From the NCBI GenBank assembly GCA_937928085.1, contig CALFVU010000016.1, forward strand, positions 32,184 to 96,183: a stretch of DNA of 64,000 nt. Reading direction: 5' to 3'. Source of the stretch: an uncultured bacterium (GTDB lineage Bacteria; Spirochaetota; Leptospiria; Leptospirales; Leptonemataceae). How positions within the stretch are numbered: the first letter of the stretch is position 1; the number at the start of each line of letters is the position of its first letter. A program made the position numbers and the translations under genes. Shown here piece after piece: positions 54,954-63,494 of the stretch. The notes below the pieces were generated by a model. The model had not been told where the DNA came from. It did not search any database and worked only from the letters and a program-made list of their open reading frames with translations.

Positions 54954-55491
54954 ATTTTTGTCCTTTATTGAATTGTTGAGTTTTTAGTAGTTTGTTTCTT
55001 AAAAGCAATTTTCCTCTATATACTAATGATTTTAATGTACCTTCAGGAAGGTTTAATTTTTCGCTCATTTCTTTGTATGTTAGTTTTTCGTAATATAGTA
55101 ATATGATTGGTAATCTATAGATCTCCGGTAATTCAGATAATAGTTCATATACTTTTGCTTTTAGTTCCTCTGATAATTCTTCGTAAGTATTTTTTTCTAA
55201 AATTACAGGTTCTTGAATTTCATTTGCTTTTTCTTTTAAAATTTTTTTAAATTTCTGATTTTTTTTTATTTTATTTAAACCTAAGTTTAAGGCAATAGAA
55301 TAAATCCAAGTATTGATTTTTGATTTTTCTAAGAAGGTGTTATATTTTTCGTAAATTCGTAGATATACATCTTGAACAAAATCCTCTGCATCTTGTTTGT
55401 TGTAGTTAAACAGTCTTAAACCTAAATTATAAACCATAGAATACGATTCCTTTATGATTATTTCGAAGGACTCTTTATCAAGCTTGGACAC
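54943..55491 (-). CDS. ECF sigma factor
   Basis: 182 residues with region 2 (DAEDFVQDVYLRIYEKY at about 36-52, then INTWIYSIALNLGLNKIKK) and region 4 (about 120-170, with KLTYKEMSEKLNLPEGTLKSL as helix-turn-helix, read in parts). No region 1 or 3, as expected for the extracytoplasmic-function group. It starts with GTG two bases after the membrane gene's stop, and no later ATG keeps region 2. Targets are unknown; the neighbouring membrane genes are the first candidates. Confidence 0.92.
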   Translation of the reverse strand: MSKLDKESFEIIIKESYSMVYNLGLRLFNYNKQDAEDFVQDVYLRIYEKYNTFLEKSKINTWIYSIALNLGLNKIKKNQKFKKILKEKANEIQEPVILEKNTYEELSEELKAKVYELLSELPEIYRLPIILLYYEKLTYKEMSEKLNLPEGTLKSLVYRGKLLLRNKLLKTQQFNKGQKYGT

Positions 55492-55493
55492 GA

Positions 55494-55835
55494 TTAATCA
55501 AATTTCTTTTTTAGTGTAATTATATAAAAAACGAATAACCCTATCCCAATAGATAAAGGAATTGCACCTCCTAACACAGGTAAAGAAATACCATAAACGA
55601 AAATAAAAACGATTGTTAACGGAATACCGGATGCAATACTTAAAATACTAATAAGTAAAATTAAAAGCCTAAAATCTTTAATACGAAAAGGCTGATATAA
55701 ATTAGCATTGATTAAGAATTTTTTATATTCAAAATACCATTTTAGAAAATAAAAAATTACAAAAGAACCCGAAAGAATACCTATAACAGGAATTAAAGCA
55801 ATTACTAATTTTACTATTGACTCTATAGCTTCCAT
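55494..55835 (-). CDS. hypothetical small membrane protein
   Basis: 113 residues with three hydrophobic helices (about 8-30, 53-76 and 82-106) and a short basic loop. No family recognised. It starts the sigma/anti-sigma transcription unit, its stop being two bases before the GTG of the sigma factor gene. It may be a sensor part or target of the pair. It is divergent from bioF at 55890, and 54 bp separate the two starts. Confidence 0.55.
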   Translation of the reverse strand: MEAIESIVKLVIALIPVIGILSGSFVIFYFLKWYFEYKKFLINANLYQPFRIKDFRLLILLISILSIASGIPLTIVFIFVYGISLPVLGGAIPLSIGIGLFVFYIITLKKKFD

Positions 55836-55889
55836 AAAAATCGTTTATAATATTAGATTCTTGTTTATTTTTTTAGTTGCAATTATTTT

Positions 55890-57047
55890 ATGAATTCTAA
55901 ATTCTTAAAAACATTACAAAGAGAGCTTTTTCTACGTAAAGAAAAAAATTTATTAAGAAAATTACAAGTTTATCGAAAAGAAGGAGTTGATTTTTCTTCG
56001 AATGATTATTTAGGCTTGAATTTCGATGGTACTATTCATAATTTTTTATGGAAAGTATTGGAAGAATACAAAGTACAAGAATTTACATTTGGAAGTACCG
56101 GTTCTCGTTTGATTTCTGGACACAGAAAGATCTTCGAAGAGGTAGAAAAAGATTTTTCTTTTTTGGTAAAAAATTCAGATTCTTTGTATTTTACAAATGG
56201 TTATGTTGCTAATATTTCTACGATTTATTCTCTTTTATCTCCAAGAGATTATGCGGTTGTAGATCAATTTTGCCATGCAAGTATTTTAGATGGAATACGA
56301 ATTTCGAGATCAAAAAAACTATATTTTTTGCATAACGATTATGATCATTTAGAAAATGTGGTAAAAAAAATTCGATCAAAAGATACAAAAAATTATATTT
56401 GGATTTTTACAGAGGCGATCTTTAGTATGGATGGAGATAGTCCAAATTTAGATATAATCCTGCAAATCGCTAAACATTATGATTGTGAAATTTTTTTGGA
56501 CGAAGCTCATAGCATTGGAATCATAGGAGATCAAGGAGAAGGCTTATCTTCCTATCTGAATTTACATAATGAAATTTCAGTAATCACTTATCCTTTAGGA
56601 AAAGCAATGGGACTGATGGGATGTTTTGTTAGCGGAGATTCAATACTAAAAGAATATTTGATTAATTTTGCAAGAGGGTTTATTTTTTCTACTGCAATTC
56701 CAATTATCATCTTATATCTTTTAAAAGAAATTATTTCTTTTATGTATACACAAGAAGCTTTTTATAGAAGAAAAAAAGTTTCTGAACTTTCTGAATATAC
56801 ACGAAAACAACTTGTATCGAAAGGATATAACATAAAAAACTCAAATAGCCATATTATACCCATATTGGTAGGTAGTGAAGAAGAAGCTCTTAAAGTTAGT
56901 GAATCCTTAAAAAACAAAAATTTCAATGTAGTAGCTATACGTCCACCTACTGTACCTGCTGGTACCTCAAGAATCCGATTAAATTTGCATTCTCATAATA
57001 CAAAAGAAGAAATTGATGCATTGATTTACGAATTAAATCAAATCTAA
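55890..57047 (+). CDS. bioF: 8-amino-7-oxononanoate synthase-like PLP enzyme
   Basis: 385 residues of the alpha-oxoamine synthase family. Seen: SSNDYLGL, GSTGSRLISGHRKIFEEVEK (in pieces), H129 in FCHAS, DEAHSIG (D204, H207) and the PLP lysine K238 in TYPLGKAMGLMG. BioF joins pimeloyl-ACP and alanine in biotin synthesis. 2-Amino-3-ketobutyrate ligase and 5-aminolevulinate synthase share these residues, but the length and GSTGSRLISG favour BioF. No other bio gene is adjacent. Confidence 0.85.
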   Translation: MNSKFLKTLQRELFLRKEKNLLRKLQVYRKEGVDFSSNDYLGLNFDGTIHNFLWKVLEEYKVQEFTFGSTGSRLISGHRKIFEEVEKDFSFLVKNSDSLYFTNGYVANISTIYSLLSPRDYAVVDQFCHASILDGIRISRSKKLYFLHNDYDHLENVVKKIRSKDTKNYIWIFTEAIFSMDGDSPNLDIILQIAKHYDCEIFLDEAHSIGIIGDQGEGLSSYLNLHNEISVITYPLGKAMGLMGCFVSGDSILKEYLINFARGFIFSTAIPIIILYLLKEIISFMYTQEAFYRRKKVSELSEYTRKQLVSKGYNIKNSNSHIIPILVGSEEEALKVSESLKNKNFNVVAIRPPTVPAGTSRIRLNLHSHNTKEEIDALIYELNQI

Positions 57048-57078
57048 AAATAACGTAAATAAAGTTAAAATTTTTTTA

Positions 57079-57366
57079 TTAATAAAAATTATTACTAATT
57101 CGAATTAACAGTTCTTTTTGGGTATCCGTAAGGCTTCCAGAAAAGAGATGATCTTTTCTTATAATTTCTCCGATAAAATGTTTTTTAATCTCTAATTCTA
57201 AATTTTCTTCTTTTTGAAGGATGCCTCGAGGTTCTAAATATTCTAAAGCATCAAAAAGCTCTTTCTGAAAACTTTTTGATCCTTTTTGATTCATTTTTTT
57301 TGATAGGTTTTTTTTATGACCTTCAAAAAAATTTTTTTCGGGAAAATATGTTTTTCTTATAATCAT
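57079..57366 (-). CDS. hypothetical small protein
   Basis: 95 residues, hydrophilic and Lys/Glu-rich, no signal peptide. AAGGAGG before the ATG supports translation. It reads as mainly helical. No family is apparent. It is convergent with bioF, 31 bp apart. Confidence 0.55.
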   Translation of the reverse strand: MIIRKTYFPEKNFFEGHKKNLSKKMNQKGSKSFQKELFDALEYLEPRGILQKEENLELEIKKHFIGEIIRKDHLFSGSLTDTQKELLIRISNNFY

Positions 57367-57517
57367 TCATTCCTCCTTATAACTAAATAAATGATTACTA
57401 TATTTTTGTAAAGTAAAATTTCTTATGTCGTTTTTTTTTATTATACAAAATAAGGAGACATTTTTTGATATTGAAAAACATAAATTTGAATTTTTTTAAC
57501 TTCGATAATTAGTAAAA

Positions 57518-58672
57518 ATGCTAAAAAAAAAATTATTGTTTTTTTTACTTCTACTTGTTGGGACAAAAATCAATTGCGAGACTTTAAAACAATTTATTCG
57601 AATTGGAGTTGTTATTGCGAAACGTTCAGAAGATTTTTTTACAATTCGTATTGATCATCAAAAATATTTTTTTCTTTTAAAGGAAATGACTAATACCACA
57701 TTGGTACTAACTAATTCTAAGCAAGAAATAGAATATTGTCTAAAGCCAATCCATTTTTTTGAATATAACTCTGAGTTTTATGTACATTCGATTGCAGTTC
57801 AATGCAAAAGTTTTTTGGAAGAAAAAAGAAACATTCAGTTAGGCGATTTAGTTTTCATAGAGACAACTTTGGCAATTTCTAAAGAAAAAGAAGAAACAAA
57901 AAAAATTCAGCGGGAGAAAATCATTGTTCATCCAATCGATCTGAAAGAAATGATATATGTCGAAAGTGATTATTTTTTATATGGTCAGGGAAATGAACCC
58001 AATGATCCCTCGTATAATCCTTATTTTTATCATTGGAATTTAGAAAATCTTCCTAGAATCTCTTCGTTTTATATAGATAAATACGAGGTAACAAATTTTG
58101 AATTTTTGATGTTTTGTAAAAAATCAGGCTATCGTTGTCCTAAATTATTATATTATTTATCAGAAGAAGAAAAAGATCTTCCTTATATTTATGCAACATA
58201 TAAAGATGTAGAGGAATATGCAAAATGGTCAAAAAAACAAATACCTACTGAATGGGAATGGGAATTTGCAGCAAAAGGTGGATTGAGTGTTTTTTTTAAT
58301 AGTAATAAGCTAATTTCTTCTACTCTATTCGAAGAATATACCTCTGATTTGCAAAATTGTAACACTTTAGAAAAATGGAAAGGAGAAGCACCTAAACCAA
58401 TTTCCGTTTATGAACTTAAAGATTCAAATTTTCGTGGTATTGTGGGAATGTGTGGTAATGCACTGGAATGGACAAGTTCTTTTTTTATGCCTTATCCCGG
58501 AAATCGTTTTAAAAATGATTTTTTTTCTGGAAAGTTTTTTAGAGTATTAAAAGGAGGAGCTTTTTTTATACCAAAAGAATATGCCAAGGTATATAAAAGA
58601 ATTATCGGTGGAGTACCTTTATTTGATAAAGACCCTGTTGCAGGATTTCGCCTTATTATTAAAACAAAATAA
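57518..58672 (+). CDS. SUMF1/FGE-like domain protein, secreted
   Basis: 384 residues with an N-terminal signal peptide (about 1-20, ending near KINC). Residues about 25-135 form a beta-rich domain of unknown kind. The C-terminal part (about 165-384) is a formylglycine-generating-enzyme-like domain: YIDKYEVTNFEFLMFC, IPTEWEWEFAAKGG, GMCGNALEWTSSFF and late VAGFRLI. The two C-terminal copper-binding cysteines of true formylglycine-generating enzymes are absent, so it probably lacks that activity and may be a ligand-binding or structural relative. Confidence 0.75.
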   Translation: MLKKKLLFFLLLLVGTKINCETLKQFIRIGVVIAKRSEDFFTIRIDHQKYFFLLKEMTNTTLVLTNSKQEIEYCLKPIHFFEYNSEFYVHSIAVQCKSFLEEKRNIQLGDLVFIETTLAISKEKEETKKIQREKIIVHPIDLKEMIYVESDYFLYGQGNEPNDPSYNPYFYHWNLENLPRISSFYIDKYEVTNFEFLMFCKKSGYRCPKLLYYLSEEEKDLPYIYATYKDVEEYAKWSKKQIPTEWEWEFAAKGGLSVFFNSNKLISSTLFEEYTSDLQNCNTLEKWKGEAPKPISVYELKDSNFRGIVGMCGNALEWTSSFFMPYPGNRFKNDFFSGKFFRVLKGGAFFIPKEYAKVYKRIIGGVPLFDKDPVAGFRLIIKTK

Positions 58673-58790
58673 CTATTCTGATGATTTTTTTGCTTGAGCA
58701 AATAAAAAAATCTATTTAAGAAACTAAAAACAAAGAAATCTTATAAGTTTTTTTTCTTTATTGTTAAGGTTTTAAAAAAAAATAGCACTT

Positions 58791-60629
58791 ATGTCGTTAG
58801 GTGTGGAAAAGTTCGGTAAAGAAGAAGAAAAGCAAATACATTTTATCTATAAAAATCGAATTTTTATAGATCAATTAAGTGAAAATTTAGAAAATCACGA
58901 AGTATGCCTTTTAGGGTGGGTGTTTCGATTTAGAGATCAGGGAGGAGTGATTTTTGTAGATTTAAGGGATAGGTATGGAATCGTACAAATTGTTTTCGAA
59001 GAATCCCATTTTAAAGAAGATTATAAAAAAGCCTCTTCGATTCGAAATGAATATGTTTTAGCAATAAAAGGTCTGGTTAAAAAAAGAAGTGCGGAAACTA
59101 TCAATCCTAAACTAAAAACGGGCAATTTAGAAGTTTATGTAAAAGAATTTTATATTCTAAATACTTCTAAACCACTACCTTTTGGATTAGACGAATATTC
59201 CGAGGTAGGCGAAGAAGTAAGGCTTAAATATCGCTATCTGGATTTACGAAGATCTGAAATGCAAAATGCAATCATCATTCGTTCAAAAATGAATCATTCA
59301 ATAAGAAGATTTTTAGAAAAACAAAATTTTTTAGAAATCGAAACTCCTGTTTTGAATAAATCCACTCCTGAGGGAGCGAGAGATTTTTTAGTTCCTTCTC
59401 GACTTTCTGCTGGTAAATTCTATGCTTTACCTCAATCTCCACAAATTTTTAAACAGATACTTATGACTTCTGGCTTTGAAAGATACTATCAAATTGTAAA
59501 ATGTTTTCGTGACGAAGACTTGCGAGCGGATCGTCAACCAGAGTTTACCCAACTTGATATAGAAATGAGTTTTGTCAATGAAGAAATGATTATGAACTTA
59601 ATGGAAGATTTATGGCGCAATGTTATTCAAGAAAACTTTGGTATTTCTTTGCCTGATCCTTTCCCCCGAATTACATATAAAGATGCAATGGAATTTTATG
59701 GTACAGATCGCCCCGATTTAAGATTCGAAATGAAGCTTATTGATGTTCAAGATATAGCAGAGCAATCAGACTTTCAAGTTTTTAAAAATGCACTAAATAA
59801 AAAAGGAAGAGTGAAAGCTTTATGTGTTAAAGGAGGTGGTATTTTATCAAGAAAAGAAATTGATGATCTAACTGATTGGGTTAAAAGAGATTTTAGAGCT
59901 GGTGGATTGGCATGGCTAAAATACGAACAAGATGGATTAAAATCAGCTATTTCTAAGTTTTTTAGTCCACAACTTTTAGAAAGCTTAGCTAAACGTTGCA
60001 ATGCAGAAGTAGGAGATATCATTTTTTTTGGAGCAGATAAAGAAAAAATTGTAAACGATACTTTAGGAAACCTTAGAATCCATCTTGCAAAAAAATTAAA
60101 TGTAATTAAGGAAAATCAGTATGCTTGTTGTTGGGTGGTAGATTTTCCTTTGTTCGAAAAAAACCCTGAAACCAATCAGCTAGAGAGTGTACATCATCCC
60201 TTCACTGCCCCTAAAGAAGAAGATTTAGAAATTTTATACGATGATGAATTATTCCAAAAAAAAGGAGAACAGATTTATTCCCGTGCTTATGATATGGTGA
60301 TCAATGGAATCGAAGTAGGAGGAGGTTCAATTAGAATTCATAAAGAAGACTTACAATTGTTGATATTTAAAAAGTTAGGTATAGAAGAAAAAGAAGCTCG
60401 GGAAAAATTCGGCTTTTTATTAGATGCACTTTCTTTTGGAACTCCTCCTCATGGAGGTATTGCATTTGGTATTGATCGAATCCTAACTATTTTTTTAGGC
60501 AAAGAATCCATAAGAGATGTGATCGCATTTCCTAAAACTCAAAAAGGAATGTGTTTAATGTCTGGAACACCTTCAGAGGTAGATATCAAACAATTACAAG
60601 AGCTAAGAATACGAGTTATCAAAACATAA
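58791..60629 (+). CDS. aspS: aspartyl-tRNA synthetase
   Basis: 612 residues, the long bacterial form with a GAD insertion (about 305-430). N-terminal OB-fold tRNA-binding domain (about 30-130), class II motifs IETPVLNKSTPEGARDFLVP, FRDEDLRADRQPEFTQLD and a late PHGGIAFGIDRI. It charges tRNA-Asp; discrimination between Asp and Asn tRNAs is not judged here. Normal length. The small gene at 60696 follows 66 bp later. Confidence 0.97.
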   Translation: MSLGVEKFGKEEEKQIHFIYKNRIFIDQLSENLENHEVCLLGWVFRFRDQGGVIFVDLRDRYGIVQIVFEESHFKEDYKKASSIRNEYVLAIKGLVKKRSAETINPKLKTGNLEVYVKEFYILNTSKPLPFGLDEYSEVGEEVRLKYRYLDLRRSEMQNAIIIRSKMNHSIRRFLEKQNFLEIETPVLNKSTPEGARDFLVPSRLSAGKFYALPQSPQIFKQILMTSGFERYYQIVKCFRDEDLRADRQPEFTQLDIEMSFVNEEMIMNLMEDLWRNVIQENFGISLPDPFPRITYKDAMEFYGTDRPDLRFEMKLIDVQDIAEQSDFQVFKNALNKKGRVKALCVKGGGILSRKEIDDLTDWVKRDFRAGGLAWLKYEQDGLKSAISKFFSPQLLESLAKRCNAEVGDIIFFGADKEKIVNDTLGNLRIHLAKKLNVIKENQYACCWVVDFPLFEKNPETNQLESVHHPFTAPKEEDLEILYDDELFQKKGEQIYSRAYDMVINGIEVGGGSIRIHKEDLQLLIFKKLGIEEKEAREKFGFLLDALSFGTPPHGGIAFGIDRILTIFLGKESIRDVIAFPKTQKGMCLMSGTPSEVDIKQLQELRIRVIKT

Positions 60630-60695
60630 GAATCAAAATCATTTAGGAAAATAAAATTGAATTGAAAAATCATAACTTGTAAAAAATTTGACTTT

Positions 60696-60857
60696 ATGGC
60701 AAAAGAAAAACCTAAAAGAAAAAAAATCAACAAAATGACTTTAGAAGAAGTAGAAAAAGCCTTAAAAAAGGTAGAAGAACATATGAAAAATTTTAATAGC
60801 AAATATGCAATCCATTTATTAGAAAGAAAAAAAGAATTACTAAATCAGAAGAAATAA
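60696..60857 (+). CDS. small basic helical protein
   Basis: A 53-residue frame in the gap after aspS: MAKEKPKRKKINKMTLEEV at the start, then a Glu/Lys helix (EEVEKALKKVEEHMK). It has no strong Shine-Dalgarno sequence; the codon use and the amphipathic pattern look coding. Its stop is 41 bp before the next gene. It may be a small DNA- or RNA-associated protein. Confidence is moderate because it is short. Confidence 0.5.
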   Translation: MAKEKPKRKKINKMTLEEVEKALKKVEEHMKNFNSKYAIHLLERKKELLNQKK

Positions 60858-60898
60858 ATTCACCTATTTTTTTAGAAAAATCCTAACTTTATCAAGTA

Positions 60899-62020
60899 AT
60901 GAAAACTTTTTTGCTACAACAAAATCAATTAGTAATCTTTCCCCCAAAAAATTTAATTTTGATTTTTTTTTTATTATTTTTAGCTTTGCTTCTCTCCCCT
61001 ATATATTTTTTGTTTATTTATGAGGTTTTTATAAAATGGCAATGGAGCCAAGCAGGGATAGTTTTTATTTTTTTTTATTCTCTTATCCTTTTGGGATTAT
61101 ATTCTTTGTTTTTTTACAAAAAAAACTTGCCTAAAAAGGTTCGAATCAATCAAAACGAAATCGTTTTTGAATTTTCAAAACAAAAACAAGAGATTATACC
61201 TTCGAAAAGTTTACCATATTTTGGTTTTATTTTTTTGCAAAGAAAAAGTAAAAATTCTCCTTATTTATTTTTCTACAATGATAAAAAAAATATATTGATT
61301 AGTTTAATAGAATTTCCGTTGAATCAAATACAAAATATTATTCATTTTTTAAAAGAAGCTAATTTTCAATATTGGAATGAACAAAAAGAACAAAATTCTT
61401 GGATGGATGAATATAATATTTTAGATATAACAAAAAACAATTTTTTATTCTTTGATGAACAAAAAATACAAGATCAAATCAACTATGTGCAAATCAAAAA
61501 AGAGAAATATCTATTGGGAACTCTACTAATGTTTGCTACAACTACTATTCTATTAATTCTAGTGATATCACAGGTAGTCCTTGAGTTCAGGTTCGATTTA
61601 GTAATTCTAATTATATTTTTATTATTTTTCTTTTGGATTTTTTTACGTGGACTTTATCAAAGTTTTTTTAATATAGAACTTGTTAGAAAACATTCAGAGC
61701 TTTTAATATACAAAACATGTAATCTTTCTTTGTTGCCGATTCAGTATCTTTTTAAAAGAATTTCTTTGCAAGAACCCCTTTCTACTTTTTTAAAAGTATA
61801 CTTTGATGTAAAAGTCTCAAAAATTCAAATTTTTAATCAAAAAGCCTTACGTAGTTTAGAGACAAGAAATACTACTTTTTTTGATGCAATTAAACAAAGA
61901 ATTCAACTTTCAAAAGAAATTTTCGAAATTGATCTTTTTAATAAAAGTATACAGGAGATTTTTTTTATATATAATCAAATCAATCAAATGCTTTGTTATA
62001 AAAAAGACTCATTTAAATAG
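60899..62020 (+). CDS. hypothetical membrane protein
   Basis: 373 residues with two N-terminal helices (about 18-40 and 48-72), a soluble middle (about 80-195), two further helices (about 201-223 and 228-253) and a soluble Lys/Ile-rich end. I do not recognise a family. It follows the small basic gene by 41 bp and precedes hom by 115 bp, all on the plus strand. Confidence 0.55.
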   Translation: MKTFLLQQNQLVIFPPKNLILIFFLLFLALLLSPIYFLFIYEVFIKWQWSQAGIVFIFFYSLILLGLYSLFFYKKNLPKKVRINQNEIVFEFSKQKQEIIPSKSLPYFGFIFLQRKSKNSPYLFFYNDKKNILISLIEFPLNQIQNIIHFLKEANFQYWNEQKEQNSWMDEYNILDITKNNFLFFDEQKIQDQINYVQIKKEKYLLGTLLMFATTTILLILVISQVVLEFRFDLVILIIFLLFFFWIFLRGLYQSFFNIELVRKHSELLIYKTCNLSLLPIQYLFKRISLQEPLSTFLKVYFDVKVSKIQIFNQKALRSLETRNTTFFDAIKQRIQLSKEIFEIDLFNKSIQEIFFIYNQINQMLCYKKDSFK

Positions 62021-62135
62021 TAAAATTTTTAGATTATTAAGAATGCAATGGTTGTATGATCAATCAAGCATAAAAATTAAAAATTAATGTAATAATTTGT
62101 AGACTGTTTTTCTTAACTTAAATTTCTGTTTTTTA

Positions 62136-63401
62136 ATGAAACAAGTAAAAATAGGAATTTTGGGTGCTGGAACAGTAGGTAGTTCCTTAATCAAAATCAT
62201 CGAAAAAGAAAAACAAAGAATATTACAAAATCATGGATTAGAAATCGTTATCCAAAAAGTAGGTGACAGAAGTTATCAAAAAAAAGAATTTTTAAAAAAC
62301 TATAATTCAACAAGCAACTTAGAAGAAGTAGTTGACGATTCCGAAATCGATATTATTGTAGAACTTCTTGGAGGAATTGAACCAGCCTTTTCGTTATTAA
62401 ATCAATCTCTAAATAATCAAAAATCAATTGTAACTGCTAATAAAGCTTTACTTGCTAATAAAGGAAAAGAAATTTTTGAAAAAGTAAAAGAGCTTCAAAA
62501 AAAAAATCCAAAAATTACAATAGGATTCGAAGCCTCTGTTGGTGGAGCTTTGCCTATAATAAAAAATTTACGGAGGGTGTGGTCTTTTGGACAAATTCAA
62601 TCTTTGATAGGTATATTGAATGGAACATGTAATTTTATTATCTCTCGATTCGAAGAAGGGATGGAATACGAAAAAGCATTAAAAATAGCTCAAGAGAAGG
62701 GATTTGCAGAAGCGGATCCAAGTTTTGATATTTCGGGAAAAGATGCAGGTCAAAAATTGGCAATTATTAGTTCTTTGGCTTTCGGTTGTTGGTTAGAGGA
62801 AACTCAAATTCAAATCGAAGGTATTGAAAAAATTCATAAAATTGATTTTGAAATTGCAAACAAAAATAATATGAAAATTCGATTATTGGCAATCTCTAAA
62901 AAGATTCAGCAAAAGCTATTGTTAAGGGTTCACCCCACTTTAATTCCTCGAAATCATTTATTGTCTGATGTACGAGATGAATTCAACGCCTTACTTGTTG
63001 AGGAAGAGTACTCCGGAATAACTATGATTGTGGGTAAAGGAGCAGGAGGATTCCCTACAGCGTCCGCTGTTTTATCTGATATCGTTTCGATAGCTTCGGG
63101 ATCTTCCAATCTATGGTTTTATGATTTTTCTAGTTATTCTTTAATCGAGGATGGAGAATATAAATTTTATTTGCGATTTCAGACAGTAGATAGAACAGGT
63201 GTATTGGCGTTTATCTCTAAAATATTAGCAGAAAATCAAATTTCCATAGCTTCTATGCATCAAGAAGAAGGAGAAGAACCAGTTAATGTAATAATTTTCA
63301 CCCATACTTGTAAAGAAAGTTCTATTTACAAAGCAATCAGTCAAATTGATCAGAATCGAGAAATAATTTTGTCTCCTACAACAATCATCAGAGTGTTTTA
63401 A
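62136..63401 (+). CDS. hom: homoserine dehydrogenase with ACT domain
   Basis: 421 residues. NAD(P)-binding GILGAGTVGSS at the start, VTANKALLA, GGALPIIKNLR and NGTCNFI (catalytic region with EADPSFDISGKDAGQKL carrying the Asp/Lys pair). A C-terminal ACT domain (about 345-421) is expected to bind threonine or another amino acid for feedback control. It reduces aspartate semialdehyde to homoserine on the way to threonine and methionine. Not fused to aspartokinase. No thr or met neighbours. Confidence 0.94.
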   Translation: MKQVKIGILGAGTVGSSLIKIIEKEKQRILQNHGLEIVIQKVGDRSYQKKEFLKNYNSTSNLEEVVDDSEIDIIVELLGGIEPAFSLLNQSLNNQKSIVTANKALLANKGKEIFEKVKELQKKNPKITIGFEASVGGALPIIKNLRRVWSFGQIQSLIGILNGTCNFIISRFEEGMEYEKALKIAQEKGFAEADPSFDISGKDAGQKLAIISSLAFGCWLEETQIQIEGIEKIHKIDFEIANKNNMKIRLLAISKKIQQKLLLRVHPTLIPRNHLLSDVRDEFNALLVEEEYSGITMIVGKGAGGFPTASAVLSDIVSIASGSSNLWFYDFSSYSLIEDGEYKFYLRFQTVDRTGVLAFISKILAENQISIASMHQEEGEEPVNVIIFTHTCKESSIYKAISQIDQNREIILSPTTIIRVF

Positions 63402-63494
63402 ATTTTTTTATAAATAGTAATTGTAAATTTACTGTAATATTTTCTCTTTTTGAATCTCTACGATTCCCCGAAAGAATTTTTTGCTTATTTCAAT

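Noticed and set aside
61881..62087. 68-codon plus-strand frame overlapping the end of the membrane gene at 60899
   Set aside because: It overlaps the longer frame by 140 bases and has no ribosome site or recognisable product.
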